From assembly GCA_900320485.1 (NCBI GenBank), contig ONSO01000005.1:1-41501 (forward strand): DNA of 41,501 bases, in the 5' to 3' direction. Every line of letters starts with the position of its first letter. The stretch's first letter is position 1. Origin of the DNA: an uncultured Lachnospiraceae bacterium. GTDB taxonomy: Bacteria; Bacillota; Clostridia; Lachnospirales; Lachnospiraceae. Positions 5,818 through 15,335 of the stretch are shown one piece after another. The translations under genes were made by a program, and so were the position numbers. Below the pieces are notes generated by a model. It saw nothing but the letters and a program-made list of their open reading frames with translations, had not been told where the DNA came from and did not search any database.

Positions 5818-7371
5818 ATGTTTCATTTGTTGGGGCAGGAATCAGAGAATCATGAGTGGGGTGGCAAAGCGGAGCGCCCCACTTTTTTCGATGATCTGAA
5901 TTTGGATCAGATCATCGACCGGGTAACAAAGGACTGGGGAGCGGAGGTACAAAGGCTCTATTACGTGTTACCGGAGGATCCGGGGACGGAGGCGTACCGC
6001 AGGGAGATCTACGGGGACGTCAAGGGAGAGAAGGTCTTTCAGGCCATGATGGAGTTTCGGAAAAGCATCAGGGAGTGGAGACGGTGCATGGAGCGGGGGG
6101 AGAAGGTGGAGGATGACCTTCAAAAGCGGACGTGGCATCTTAGGGAGACGGAGTGCTACGCGGCGGCGCTGGAAACCCTGCGGGACGCATTGCTTTCGGC
6201 GAAGACGGCGGGGCAGTTAAATTCCCGGGGAATGCAGGAATTTCTGGAATTATTGTCAGGCTTCGTGACGGAGCCGGAGTATCAAAAGCACAGGCAGGAG
6301 ACGGCTGCGCTATGGAAGGAACTCTCCGGATTCCATATTCTCCTTACCTATGAAAAGGAGCGTTTTACCCTGGTGGAAGGGAAGGGAACGGGAAAGTATG
6401 AGGGCTTTTTGGAGGAATGCTTCCCGGGCCATGGAAAAATTTTCCGGAGTCCTTTCCTTGCAAGTGATGATTTTTCCAGTCTGGAAGCGGAAATCCTAAA
6501 GCAATTTCGAAAGAAGCACAAGGAGTTTTTTGTCAGACTGGAGAAATATTGCCAGATGCCAAAACCTTACGTTCATGAGGAGCTTTTGCGCCTTTTTCCC
6601 GAGATGGGGTATTATCTCTCCTTTGCGCAGTTTGAGCGGAAGATGATGGAGAGGGGCCTTACGTTTTGCACGCCGGTAAGAAGCGGTGCAATGAAGCCTT
6701 CCGGGAATGGCGCGGAAAAGAGCGGGCGGGAAGAGCTTTCTGCCAAAGGATTGTATGATCTGGCCCTGGCACTAGTAAATGCGGATGAAGGGAAAGAAGT
6801 TGTTCCCAATGACGCGCTCCTTCTTGACGGGGAAGACTTTTTCGTCCTGACGGGACCCAACCAGGGCGGGAAAACAACGTATGCGAGAAGTTTGGGGCAA
6901 CTTATCTATTTTACAAAAATGGGATTGGACGTACCGGCCTTTGCGGCAACCGTGCCCTATTTCCGGAAGCTGTGGACACATTTTTCCGTAGAGGAGAGTG
7001 CGCAGACGGGCAGGGGAAAGCTCATGGATGAGCTGGTGCGCTTAAAGCCCATGATGACGGAAGGGGAGGAAGGAGCTTTTATTGTCATCAACGAGCTCTT
7101 TACCACTGCCGCGAATTATGATGCCAACGTGATGGGAAAAAGAGTGCTGGAGTTTTTCGTTAACCATCATTGTAAAGGGATTTACGTAACGCATTTAAGC
7201 GAGCTTTCCAGGGCCTGCAAGACCGTTGTCAGCCTGCGGGCGGGGGTGGATGAAAAGGGAAAACAAAACTATGAGATCCAAAGAAGCGAGGCGCAGGAAA
7301 TCTCCGGTGCCAACATTCAGGTTGAAAAATACGGTCTGACGTATCGCCAGCTGAAGGAGAGATTCTCATGA
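5818..7371 (+). CDS. MutS-related ATPase A (core and ATPase domains only)
   Basis: The 517 residues carry the MutS lever/clamp-like helical part and a C-terminal MutS-type ABC ATPase domain. The Walker A is GPNQGGKTT at residues 346-354, followed by YARSLGQLIYFTKMGLDVPA, a signature-like region HFSVEESAQTGRGKLMDELVRL, the Walker B-like FIVINELFTTA and a switch His in VTHLSEL. The usual Asp of the Walker B is Asn here. There is no mismatch-recognition domain I (no FxE motif), and at 517 residues it is far shorter than true MutS (about 860). A role in DNA structure handling is possible, but mismatch repair is unlikely. It overlaps the next MutS-like gene by 4 bp (ATGA), so the two probably form a heterodimer. 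Confidence 0.85.
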   Translation: MFHLLGQESENHEWGGKAERPTFFDDLNLDQIIDRVTKDWGAEVQRLYYVLPEDPGTEAYRREIYGDVKGEKVFQAMMEFRKSIREWRRCMERGEKVEDDLQKRTWHLRETECYAAALETLRDALLSAKTAGQLNSRGMQEFLELLSGFVTEPEYQKHRQETAALWKELSGFHILLTYEKERFTLVEGKGTGKYEGFLEECFPGHGKIFRSPFLASDDFSSLEAEILKQFRKKHKEFFVRLEKYCQMPKPYVHEELLRLFPEMGYYLSFAQFERKMMERGLTFCTPVRSGAMKPSGNGAEKSGREELSAKGLYDLALALVNADEGKEVVPNDALLLDGEDFFVLTGPNQGGKTTYARSLGQLIYFTKMGLDVPAFAATVPYFRKLWTHFSVEESAQTGRGKLMDELVRLKPMMTEGEEGAFIVINELFTTAANYDANVMGKRVLEFFVNHHCKGIYVTHLSELSRACKTVVSLRAGVDEKGKQNYEIQRSEAQEISGANIQVEKYGLTYRQLKERFS

Positions 7372-9023
7372 ACGTAAATTTACTGTATTCCTACAAGGAA
7401 TGGACGCCGGTAAAACCTTATTTCGACTGGAACGCCATGGTGAAGGATCTGGGACTTTCCTCTCTATTTCGCGCAGCGGGTAACGATGCGGTCCTGCGTA
7501 CCAGCAAGGCGGTCTATGCGGAGAAAGAGGATACCTATTTAAGCTTTGTCATGAAAAGGGTCAGCTGTGTCCCTTTGGAGACAAAGGAGGAAGTGAAATA
7601 CCGCCAGGACGTTCTCGACGATTGCATCCGGAAGGAGGAATTTACCGGAAAGCTTTACCAATTGGCAACGAAGACCCTTGAGGCGTGGGAAGCGCTTGGA
7701 AGGCGGCGAAACAGTACCGGGATCCGCGACACGAAGGCGGAGCTCATCACCGACTTGCAGGTGTTAAGACTGTTGGTTTCCGGCGTGACGGAGGTAAGAA
7801 AGCTTTTGCTTTCCCATGCGGAAGGTTTTCGGTCGGAGGGCCTTCGCAGCCTGTGCCGGCGCGTGGAGGAGGAATTTTCGGAGGAAGCACTGCTTCGCGT
7901 GGAGAAGATCTTGGGGGACGTATCCTTTTATACGGACGTGGCCGTCCGCGAGGTGAAGCGGAACGTTTTTCATTCCTATTATCCGAAGATCGTATTGGAC
8001 TGCGGTCTCACGGATGGATTAAAGCTCTCGGATTTCCGGATCGAGAGCATGGAAACCCTGGAAAAGCCCTACAGCAAACCATATGGCATCAAGGCAAAGC
8101 TGCAGGGACAGATGAACTCCCTTGCGCCAAACGTCATTGCCCTGTATAAGGATCAGGCCTTGCAGGAGGATGCGGCGGAGCTGGAATTTCAGACGGTGAG
8201 CTATGTCTATGAGTGTTGCAGCAATCTGGCTGATTCCCTTGGGCATTTCTTTGATCAGCTTCGGTTTCAGATGGGATTTTATCTTGGTGCCATCAACGTC
8301 AAATATCAATTGCAGCGCTGCCGGCTGGAATACTGTTTCCCAGAGGTGGGGGCGCAGGACTCCTTAAGCTTCGGGGAACTGAAGGAAATGGTGATGAGCA
8401 TGGAGCAGAAGGGAAAGACCGTTGGAAATGACGGAAAACTGGATGGCAAGGGGCTTGTGATCATCACCGGCGCCAATCAGGGCGGAAAATCCACGTTCCT
8501 CCGCAGCATTGGCATCGCGCAGGTCATGATGCAGTGCGGCCTTATGGTAGCGGCAAAGCGTTACAAGAGCGGCCTCTACCCTAATTTCTTCACCCATTTC
8601 ACAAGGCGCGAGGACAGTGCCATGAACAGCGGAAGGCTGGATGAGGAACTCCGAAGGATGCATCAGATTGTGAGCAACGTAGGAGAGCGTTCCCTGCTCC
8701 TATTGAATGAGTCCTTTGCCACTACCACGGAGAAGGAAGGCTCTGCCATTGCCTATGACATTGTCAGGGCGCTGAAGGAACAGGGGGTCAGGATCCTGAC
8801 GGTGACGCACCTTTTATCCTTTGCCCAGAGAGTGTATGAGGAGGCGAATACGGACACGGCTTTCTTAAGCGCAGAGCACCTTTCGGACGGAACCAGGACC
8901 TTTAAGATGATTCCCCACGCGCCCGAACAGACAAGCTTTGGATTGGAGTTATACGACGAAGTGTTGGGATCCGTTAAAAATAAAGATGACGAAGCAGGAA
9001 CAGACGTGAGGGAAATGCCATGA
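7368..9023 (+). CDS. MutS-related ATPase B
   Basis: A 551-residue partner of the preceding gene with the same build. Walker A is GANQGGKST (368-376), followed by FLRSIGIAQVMMQCGLMVAA, the signature region HFTRREDSAMNSGRLDEELRRM, a Walker B-like LLLLNESFATT and the switch His in VTHLLSFA. As in ATPase A, the Walker B Asp is replaced by Asn. The N-terminal 340 residues are helical with no recognisable mismatch-binding or nuclease (Smr) domain. It overlaps its neighbours on both sides by 4 bp (ATGA each time), so translation of all three genes is coupled. The two ATPases are clearly different from each other in sequence and are not a recent duplication. Confidence 0.85.
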   Translation: MNVNLLYSYKEWTPVKPYFDWNAMVKDLGLSSLFRAAGNDAVLRTSKAVYAEKEDTYLSFVMKRVSCVPLETKEEVKYRQDVLDDCIRKEEFTGKLYQLATKTLEAWEALGRRRNSTGIRDTKAELITDLQVLRLLVSGVTEVRKLLLSHAEGFRSEGLRSLCRRVEEEFSEEALLRVEKILGDVSFYTDVAVREVKRNVFHSYYPKIVLDCGLTDGLKLSDFRIESMETLEKPYSKPYGIKAKLQGQMNSLAPNVIALYKDQALQEDAAELEFQTVSYVYECCSNLADSLGHFFDQLRFQMGFYLGAINVKYQLQRCRLEYCFPEVGAQDSLSFGELKEMVMSMEQKGKTVGNDGKLDGKGLVIITGANQGGKSTFLRSIGIAQVMMQCGLMVAAKRYKSGLYPNFFTHFTRREDSAMNSGRLDEELRRMHQIVSNVGERSLLLLNESFATTTEKEGSAIAYDIVRALKEQGVRILTVTHLLSFAQRVYEEANTDTAFLSAEHLSDGTRTFKMIPHAPEQTSFGLELYDEVLGSVKNKDDEAGTDVREMP

Positions 9024-9952
9024 AACGATATCAAGCTTCAAAACTGTTATGGCTTACCGTTTTATTTTTGATCATTTCCTTATTTGCATTTATGACGTAT
9101 CTGATCTACGTAATGCCGCAGTCCCTGGCAGATCCGCTGGTGTTAAAAACGCCGGAGAAATTGCGAAGTGGGCAATGCGTAAAACTCCAGGTGGATAAGA
9201 GCATGCTTTTGCCGGCGGATGACGTGGACGAAGAATTTGTGACGTTGACAAAAACTTACCGGCTCCTACCCTTGCAGGCATGGGAGGGAGTGGAGGCGAA
9301 GCTTGGCGTCTTTGAGAAGGAAACGCTTGCATTTGCCGAGAAGCTGAAGGATGGAGACGGCGGCGAGCTTTGGCTGACGGCAAGGGTCAGGAAAAGCAAG
9401 GTTCTGGGGCTTATGCTGCTCGAGACCAATCAAAAGGAATTTGCTTTTTTGCTGTATCTGGGCATTGCAATGCTTGCCGCTGCCGCGATCAGCTTTGTGA
9501 CCGTGGGAGGGATTCAAAAGGTCTTCGTAAGGCCCTTTGAGGATTCTGCTACCTATCGGGAATGCTATTTTGGAAAGATTTATAATTTGGAGGAACGCCT
9601 TGAGAAGGAAGAGAAAAATTTAGAAATCTACCTAAAGCAGCAGCGGGAATCGCATAAAAGCTGCCTGGTGGGGGCAGGACTGATCCTGGGCGGGATCTTA
9701 TGCATAGTCTTTGGTTTCAATTTCTTCCTTGGGCTACTGCAGGGGCCCGGCATGACCATCGGCACCTTTGCGATCATCGCAGGGATCAAGTGGATCTGGG
9801 CGGGATTCCTTAACTCCGGCCTTACCCTTGCATACCGCCTGTCAGACCTCTTTATGCTTCGCACGGCGTCCGTCCGGATCGATGAAACGGCCAAGCTGAT
9901 CACGGCGATCAAACATGGCATAAGAGAGAAAGAAAAAAGAATTGTCGGTTGA
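9020..9952 (+). CDS. Membrane protein co-translated with the MutS-like pair
   Basis: 310 residues. An N-terminal transmembrane segment (LLWLTVLFLIISLFAFMTYLIYVM) is followed by an outside domain of about 100 residues, a second segment (FAFLLYLGIAMLAAAAISFVTV), a charged coiled region rich in Glu and Lys (residues about 175-215, RECYFGKIYNLEERLEKEEKN) and two more hydrophobic segments (VGAGLILGGILCIVFGFNFFLGLL and MTIGTFAIIAGIKWIWAGFL). No family is recognised. The 4-bp overlap with MutS-like B suggests a functional link, which would place the ATPase pair at the membrane. Confidence 0.75.
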   Translation: MKRYQASKLLWLTVLFLIISLFAFMTYLIYVMPQSLADPLVLKTPEKLRSGQCVKLQVDKSMLLPADDVDEEFVTLTKTYRLLPLQAWEGVEAKLGVFEKETLAFAEKLKDGDGGELWLTARVRKSKVLGLMLLETNQKEFAFLLYLGIAMLAAAAISFVTVGGIQKVFVRPFEDSATYRECYFGKIYNLEERLEKEEKNLEIYLKQQRESHKSCLVGAGLILGGILCIVFGFNFFLGLLQGPGMTIGTFAIIAGIKWIWAGFLNSGLTLAYRLSDLFMLRTASVRIDETAKLITAIKHGIREKEKRIVG

Positions 9953-9973
9953 TCAAACGTGCGGAAACGAATG

Positions 9974-10001
9974 ACGGCTGGGGGATCATTTCCCCAGCCG
10001 T
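9974..10001. terminator. Palindromic hairpin between converging genes
   Basis: ACGGCTGGGGA pairs perfectly with TCCCCAGCCGT around 5 bases. It lies 22 bp after the membrane-protein stop and includes the last codons of the minus-strand ATPase. Neither side has a clear T-run, so its strength as a terminator is uncertain. Confidence 0.5.
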
Positions 10002-11740
10002 AAGCCTCTGTAGCGGTTCACCATGGCCCAGAGTTCCTGAGGGCGGACCATGGCAAGGTTGCCGGGGATGGAGCCGGACGCATTTCCGCGGCCAACGTCA
10101 GCGCCGCGGCCACCCTCAGCCCCGCGGCCGCCTTGTACGCAGGCGGAAAAGCCCTGCTTTGAAAGCCTGCCGTAAAGGGCGTTCACGCACTTGGGCAGGT
10201 CATCACGGCCGTTAAAATACTGCTCCTCTAAGGTGCGAAGTAATGCACCGAGGAGATTGGTCTGTTCGTTGTCCACCACTTGCTCCACAAAGCGCAGTTC
10301 CACGGATTCATGGTTTATGGAGACGGCATCCGTACCGTTTCCGCGTACCTTGACCTTCCGGCTCTCGGTCACTTCCTTGTTGGGGAAGGGAATGCGACGG
10401 TCGGCGCCAATGACGATCTTATCAGGAAATTCAAGCTTTTCGGAAGTCGCTTCGGCGGCTTCTTTTGCTTTTTTTGTAATGTCGATAGGCTTATATTCCT
10501 TCATCTGTAAAATGAGGTCCGAAATTTCGAAAAAGGCGCCGGAGCTGCCTGCCACCAGGATGGTGGAAATGCCCAGTACCTCGTAGAGCTGGCGCATTCT
10601 CGAAAGGAAAGGAATGATGGGCTCCTCACCGGGATGGATCACTTTTTGCATCAGCGCGTCCCGCACCATAAAATTGGTGGCGCTGGTATCCTCGTCGATG
10701 AGGAGGGTTTTACTGCCGGAAAGGATGGCTTCCACGGTGCAGGCAGCCTGAGAAGTGCTGCCGCTGGCATCCTCGGTGGAAAAGCATTTGGTGTCACGTT
10801 TGCTGGGAAGGTCGCGGATAAAGGCGCTGACGTCGACCTGCTTTACGCTGCGTCCGTCCTCACTGCGAAGCTTCATGGCGGTATCCTCCGTGATGACGTA
10901 CTCCCGGCCGTCCCCGGGGACGTGGTTGTAGACGCCCCGCTCTAAAGCCTTTAGGAGCGTGGATTTTCCGTGATAACCGCCGCCTACGATGAGGGTGATG
11001 CCTTTTTTGATCCCAAGGCCGCTGAGCTTTCGCCTGCCGGGAAGCTCAAGCGTAATCTCATCTTCCGCGGGACTGGTAAATTCCACGGCATCTGCCATGG
11101 GTCTGTCATCCACGCCGCTTCTTCTCGGGAGAATTGCACCGTTTGCAACGAATGCCACAAGGCCCCTTAAGGAGAGCTGTTCCCGGATGGCCTTCTGGTC
11201 ATCGGCAAGGGCGATCCATGTTTGAAGCTCTGCCTTATTGGAGACGGCGTAGCGCAGGGTCTTGGCAGCGCAGGCCGGCACGTATTCAAAAAGCATTTTC
11301 TTTAATTCCTGTGCCAGGGTTGTGCGGCCCGCTGCGGGGAAGCCGGCGGAAAAGCGTAAAATAAGGTTTCCGTCAGACGGGTTGATGGTCAGGGCAGAGC
11401 GCTCAAGGACCTCCTGGCCGCAGGAACTGACGGAGAGGGTACCGGATTTTCCTGAGCCTCCTGCCTTATGGCTGTAGCGACCCAGTTCACGATAAAAGCC
11501 GCGAAGGAGATAGTCCTGCAGCATGATGCGGCGATGAGGCTCTGCATAGTATTCTTTGGGAAAGCCATGCTGATTTGCCGCCATATGGATGCTTAAGGAG
11601 GAGGGAGCCGCAAAAGGATCCCCCTGTACGTGATCGATGGAGAGTACGTACCCCTGAAACGTATATCTGCCTTTTAAGCTTTTGTATGCGGGATAAGGCT
11701 TGTGATCATTTTCCCGAAGGAGCTGCTCTAATTTTCTCAT
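9986..11740 (-). CDS. ABC-class P-loop ATPase (COG3044 type)
   Basis: 584 residues matching the family of predicted ABC-class ATPases: the N-terminal block RRENDHKPYPAYKSLKG-like (here LRENDHKPYPAYKSLKGRYTF), FVANGAILPRRSGVDDRPM, the Walker A GGGYHGKSTLLKALERGVYNHVPGDGREYVI, the segment KCFSTEDASGSTSQAA and the Walker B TLLIDEDTSATNFM. All are diagnostic family blocks. A Gly/Arg-rich stretch near residues 535-560 (GGRGAEGGRGADVGRG) is unusual and may bind nucleic acid. The biochemical role of this family is not established. It faces the MutS-like operon head-on and is followed on its own strand only by the hairpin at 9974. The start has AGAGGA nearby. Confidence 0.9.
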   Translation of the reverse strand: MRKLEQLLRENDHKPYPAYKSLKGRYTFQGYVLSIDHVQGDPFAAPSSLSIHMAANQHGFPKEYYAEPHRRIMLQDYLLRGFYRELGRYSHKAGGSGKSGTLSVSSCGQEVLERSALTINPSDGNLILRFSAGFPAAGRTTLAQELKKMLFEYVPACAAKTLRYAVSNKAELQTWIALADDQKAIREQLSLRGLVAFVANGAILPRRSGVDDRPMADAVEFTSPAEDEITLELPGRRKLSGLGIKKGITLIVGGGYHGKSTLLKALERGVYNHVPGDGREYVITEDTAMKLRSEDGRSVKQVDVSAFIRDLPSKRDTKCFSTEDASGSTSQAACTVEAILSGSKTLLIDEDTSATNFMVRDALMQKVIHPGEEPIIPFLSRMRQLYEVLGISTILVAGSSGAFFEISDLILQMKEYKPIDITKKAKEAAEATSEKLEFPDKIVIGADRRIPFPNKEVTESRKVKVRGNGTDAVSINHESVELRFVEQVVDNEQTNLLGALLRTLEEQYFNGRDDLPKCVNALYGRLSKQGFSACVQGGRGAEGGRGADVGRGNASGSIPGNLAMVRPQELWAMVNRYRGLRLGK

Positions 11741-11837
11741 GACGTGTCCTCTTTTCGCTATGCTTTTATGAGCGGAAATACGTGTTTCTCAAGCATTTCC
11801 GTTCTTCCTAAATGTTTTTCGGAGAAAAGACATTCTT

Positions 11838-11862
11838 GGGAAAAGGCATTTCTGAGAAATGC
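11838..11862 (-). terminator. Weak hairpin after the S41-like gene
   Basis: Read on the minus strand, GCATTTCT and AGAAATGC form a hairpin (11846-11862) followed by CTTTTCCC. It lies about 60 bp beyond the stop at 11922 and before the ATPase gene; only a short T-run follows. Confidence 0.4.
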
Positions 11863-11921
11863 ACTTCCCCGTGACATTTTAGCACGAAACCGGAGGCAAG
11901 GCAACGCCCCGGTTGCAGGAT

Positions 11922-13667
11922 TTATCGCGTCATGCTTTCCACGTACTCCAAAGCCTTTTCCAGCTCCACATCCCTGCCGCCATCGCGGAACAGTTCCAGC
12001 ACGTCTTCAGGGGGATAGGTGAGCACAACGTCAGGCAGAAAGCGGGCCTTCCGGTCGCCGCGGGCATCCACGGCAGGCTCTCCCTCCAGGGTGGGAGAAA
12101 GGGCGATGGGGATGCGGAGCGTGAATTCTCCATCCGTCAGATAGGCCATGCCGCCGGTACTCTGGGCACTGCCCCAGGTTGTGGAGGAGCCGATGAGAGT
12201 GGCGCCGCACTGGCTTTGCAAAAAGTAAGCCATGAGGTCGCCGGCGCTGCAGGTATCTCCGTTTACCAAAACCGCAAGGGGAAGGTCTTTCCAAGGGCCG
12301 GTTCCGTATTCCTTAGGTTTGGAGAGTGTGTGATACGTGTTGTCTGCATAGTATCCGACGTCACAGGGCTGCGGCTGATCCGTAAAGAGTCCCACAACGG
12401 CCTTTGTAAGAAACCCGTAGCCGCCTCCATTGCAGCGGACGTCGAGGATCAGGGCCGTCATGCCTTGCGCTTTTAGTGCTTCCAGCTTTCCGTTAAGGTC
12501 ATCATAGAGTTTTTTGGAGTATCCGGCCAAAGCTGCCTTGATCACGTCCATTGGCGGATCGCCCAGATAGCTTTCTTCCGTAATTCTTAGGTACCCAATA
12601 TGGTCGTTTAGCATGCAGGTTGCATAGTTTTCCGTACCTAGCTTGTGAGTGCAATAGATCCTGTCAATTGCCTCCGTGCGGCGGGGGCGGTAGGAGCCAT
12701 TGGCATGCAGGGTAACGGTTTGTTCCCGCATATCCTTATCCAGAAAGGTAACCTGAATTGTGTCGCCACCTTGGCCTGCAAGGAAGACCGGCTGGAAGAA
12801 CTGCTCATTTTCCAGATAACTGAAGGCATTGCGGTCGATGCATTTTACGTTCTTTACGGCCTCGCTGACCGCAGTGCCGTCCCATTTTGTGATAACGGTG
12901 CCTTCTAAAATGCCTGCCGCTGCTGCTTCGCCGTCCTCTTCCACAAGCACGGCGAGAAATTCTCCTGCCTCATCGCGGAACATGGAAAAACCGTAATCAT
13001 TTCCGGCAAGGCGGTCTAAGGCTTCCTTTTCCGCGGCAGTGTCTTTTATGCGAAGAGAGATATGAGCATCATTCAACTCGTATCTGAGTTCATAAAGCGC
13101 CATGATCATGGCAACCTTATCCCGGTTCTTTTCCGCCTCGCGGGCAAGGGGCAGGTATTTTTCTTTCAGGGCATCATAATCATATTCCTTCCAATCCCTT
13201 AGTACGTAAGCAACCGCAAGATCGTCGATGGTCTTTTCCAAACTCTTTTCCCAACCGTCATGCGTATGATTTCCAACGTAGACCCGCTCGAACAATACGG
13301 CCAGGGCGGTCAGCCCAAGGACCAGAAGGAAGACGGAGAAGATGCTGACAAGAACGGCATAGGCTTTGTAGGAGCGCTTAAAAAATACCAGCACGCCCCA
13401 CAATAATATGATCAGGGCGATCAGTCCGGGCGCCGCAAGGCGCCGGAAGGTCAGATCCTCATAGCCGGTGATGCGGTTTCTTGCGTAAAACAGCAGGAAA
13501 AAGACCATGGGGATGGCACAGAGAAAGGACCATAATTTCTCCTTTTTGCCCTTCAAAAAATGATGCGCGGCCACAAGGAGCGGGATGGACAGGAGCATAA
13601 AGAGAAGGAGAAATTTATAGGACGGCTCCGTTAACAAAAATATGACGTAAAGGTACTTCAAAAACAT
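11922..13667 (-). CDS. Membrane-anchored S41-like protease
   Basis: 581 residues. Four or five hydrophobic segments fill the first 130 residues, so the rest is likely exposed outside the cell. A helical region and a PDZ-like part (GFSMFRDEAGEFLAVLVEEDGEAAAAGILEGTVITKWDG, about 215-255) precede a C-terminal S41 (tail-specific protease) domain: MTALILDVRCNGGGYG, then LAVLVNGDTCSAGDLMAYFLQSQCGATLIGSS with the probable nucleophile Ser in TCSAGD. The usual GKG-type Lys that follows the GxP loop in CtpA is not seen (TTWGSAQSTGG instead), so the catalytic set differs from the standard one or the protein is inactive. A clean GGGAGG site precedes ATG 13667. A second S41-like protein is encoded at 18909. 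Confidence 0.8.
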   Translation of the reverse strand: MFLKYLYVIFLLTEPSYKFLLLFMLLSIPLLVAAHHFLKGKKEKLWSFLCAIPMVFFLLFYARNRITGYEDLTFRRLAAPGLIALIILLWGVLVFFKRSYKAYAVLVSIFSVFLLVLGLTALAVLFERVYVGNHTHDGWEKSLEKTIDDLAVAYVLRDWKEYDYDALKEKYLPLAREAEKNRDKVAMIMALYELRYELNDAHISLRIKDTAAEKEALDRLAGNDYGFSMFRDEAGEFLAVLVEEDGEAAAAGILEGTVITKWDGTAVSEAVKNVKCIDRNAFSYLENEQFFQPVFLAGQGGDTIQVTFLDKDMREQTVTLHANGSYRPRRTEAIDRIYCTHKLGTENYATCMLNDHIGYLRITEESYLGDPPMDVIKAALAGYSKKLYDDLNGKLEALKAQGMTALILDVRCNGGGYGFLTKAVVGLFTDQPQPCDVGYYADNTYHTLSKPKEYGTGPWKDLPLAVLVNGDTCSAGDLMAYFLQSQCGATLIGSSTTWGSAQSTGGMAYLTDGEFTLRIPIALSPTLEGEPAVDARGDRKARFLPDVVLTYPPEDVLELFRDGGRDVELEKALEYVESMTR

Positions 13668-13868
13668 GATAAACCTCCCTTAGGATCCGCAGCAGGATCA
13701 CTTGTTTTCTCGGAAAAGCGTCACCCCGTCAAGCATGGTGCCACTTTCTTTCACGTAGATATCATAACGCGGATGAACCGTAAAATCTTTGCGAGATTTT
13801 TAATTCTTTTTGTGAATTGGAGAGAGGGCGGTGGATTTACGATTGCGTCTTGAAATTATTCCGTAAAA

Positions 13869-13897
13869 TTGACGAAAGGTGGGGAGTTTGCTATACT
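13869..13897 (+). promoter_or_regulatory. Sigma-A promoter of the GH10 xylanase gene
   Basis: TTGACG (13869-13874), exactly 17 bp, then TATACT (13892-13897). Transcription should start near 13904, which rules out start codons before that point for the xylanase. The rest of the gap 13668-13868 shows no other feature except a weak AAATCT/AGATTT hairpin near 13786. Confidence 0.75.
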
Positions 13898-13972
13898 AAA
13901 AAGGCCGCGCGCGGAGCAGGAAGAAAAGGTATTGGCGGGATGGCAATCAGAAAAAGCAGGAGAAGTGGGAAG

Positions 13973-15325
13973 ATGAGCAAGAAGAAAATAAAAATGCTGG
14001 GATTGGCCGGGCTTTTGGTTCTTTGTCTGGGATTGGCAGGCTGCAATGGCAACGGAGCGGAAAGCATTGGCGTGAGCAGTGAAGCGGAAAGCGCAGGCGT
14101 GAGCAGTGAAGCGGAAAGCGCAGGCGAGGGCAGTAAGAACGAAAACCTGGAAGAGGCGCTGACAAGCACTAAGGATAGCTTAGAACAGGAAGTCCCGGCA
14201 TCTGCGGAAGAAAGCAAGGTGGCGGAAGAAAGCAAGGTGACGGAGGAAGACGACGTGGCCTTAAAGGATGCCTGCGGTGATTATTTCCTTTTGGGCGTTG
14301 GGCTGAACGGAAGCACGCTGGAGAATCTGACGACCTATGATGAGGAATACATGGCGATGGTGGAAAAGCATTTTGACAGCGTGACGCTGACGAATCTCAT
14401 GAAGCCCGTCTATATTCTTCAGAAGGAGGCAAGTCAAAAGAGCGAAGACGGCATGCCGGTTCTTTCGTTCGAGACCATTGACGATACGCTGCAGTGGTGT
14501 ATGGATCACGGCATTAAGATGCGCGGGCATACCCTTGTGTGGCATACCCAGACGCCGGACTGGTTCTTCAGGGAGGGATACCTGGACGACGGGGCGTACG
14601 TCGATAAGGAGACCATGCGCTCACGCATGGAGAGCTATATCCGTCAGATGCTGGAGCACGTACAGGATAATTACCCGGGCGTGGTCTACTGCTGGGACGT
14701 GGTAAATGAGGCAGTGGATCCCGGAAAGGGTGACAAGGAGAGCTTTTTCTCATGCCGGACGGAGCTGGACGGGGCGCCAAATCCCTGGTACGTGACCATG
14801 GGGCCGGAATACGTGGAGGCGGCTTTCCGGGCTGCAAGAAAGTATGCGGCGGAGGACGTGAAGCTTTTCTATAATGATTTTAATACCTATGAGCTGGCAA
14901 AGCGGAATGCCATCTGCAAGCTGTGTGAGGATCTGAAGGCAAAGGGCCTCATTGACGGGATCGGCATGCAGGGGTATTGGGGCGTCGACTATCCGAATAT
15001 CACGGCCATCACCGGAACCATTACCATATTCTCCAAGCTGGACCTGGAGATCCAGATCACGGAACTTTCCGTGGGCGTTGATGAAGAGACGCCGGAGGCT
15101 TTTGAGGAGCAGGCAAAGCGTTATCGGAACATTTTCCTGAACCTGAAGGCTTTGGATACGCAGGGAGGCGGAACCTGCAATATTACGAACGTTACGTTTT
15201 TTGGTCTGAAGGATCATTACGTGGCAGGGGATAAGACCAATGCCAGATTGTTTGATAAGGACCTGAATCCGAAGCCTGCCTTTGACGCGGTGCTGCAGAT
15301 TTTAAAAATGCTATATCAGAATTAA
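13973..15325 (+). CDS. GH10 endo-1,4-beta-xylanase lipoprotein
   Basis: Cuts xylan chains; 450 residues. A lipoprotein signal (KKKIKML, hydrophobic core, lipobox GLAGC) tethers it to the outer membrane face. A Ser/Glu-rich linker with duplicated GVSSEAESA follows, and the GH10 barrel covers about 95-450. Key motifs are GHTLVWHTQTPDWFF, YCWDVVNEAVD with the acid/base Glu246, LFYNDFNTYE, GMQGYWG and EIQITELSVG with the nucleophile Glu364, all intact. The frame is open back to 13817, but the promoter at 13869 and the AGGAGA site 9 bases before ATG 13973 fix the start there (ATG 13940 is possible but less likely). A strong terminator follows, so it is a single-gene unit. The substrate inference rests on the family. 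Confidence 0.93.
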   Translation: MSKKKIKMLGLAGLLVLCLGLAGCNGNGAESIGVSSEAESAGVSSEAESAGEGSKNENLEEALTSTKDSLEQEVPASAEESKVAEESKVTEEDDVALKDACGDYFLLGVGLNGSTLENLTTYDEEYMAMVEKHFDSVTLTNLMKPVYILQKEASQKSEDGMPVLSFETIDDTLQWCMDHGIKMRGHTLVWHTQTPDWFFREGYLDDGAYVDKETMRSRMESYIRQMLEHVQDNYPGVVYCWDVVNEAVDPGKGDKESFFSCRTELDGAPNPWYVTMGPEYVEAAFRAARKYAAEDVKLFYNDFNTYELAKRNAICKLCEDLKAKGLIDGIGMQGYWGVDYPNITAITGTITIFSKLDLEIQITELSVGVDEETPEAFEEQAKRYRNIFLNLKALDTQGGGTCNITNVTFFGLKDHYVAGDKTNARLFDKDLNPKPAFDAVLQILKMLYQN

Positions 15326-15335
15326 GGCACGGTAC

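Noticed and set aside
13817..13972. Longer N-terminus of the xylanase
   Set aside because: The TTGACG-17-TATACT promoter lies inside that stretch and the lipoprotein signal starts at 13973.
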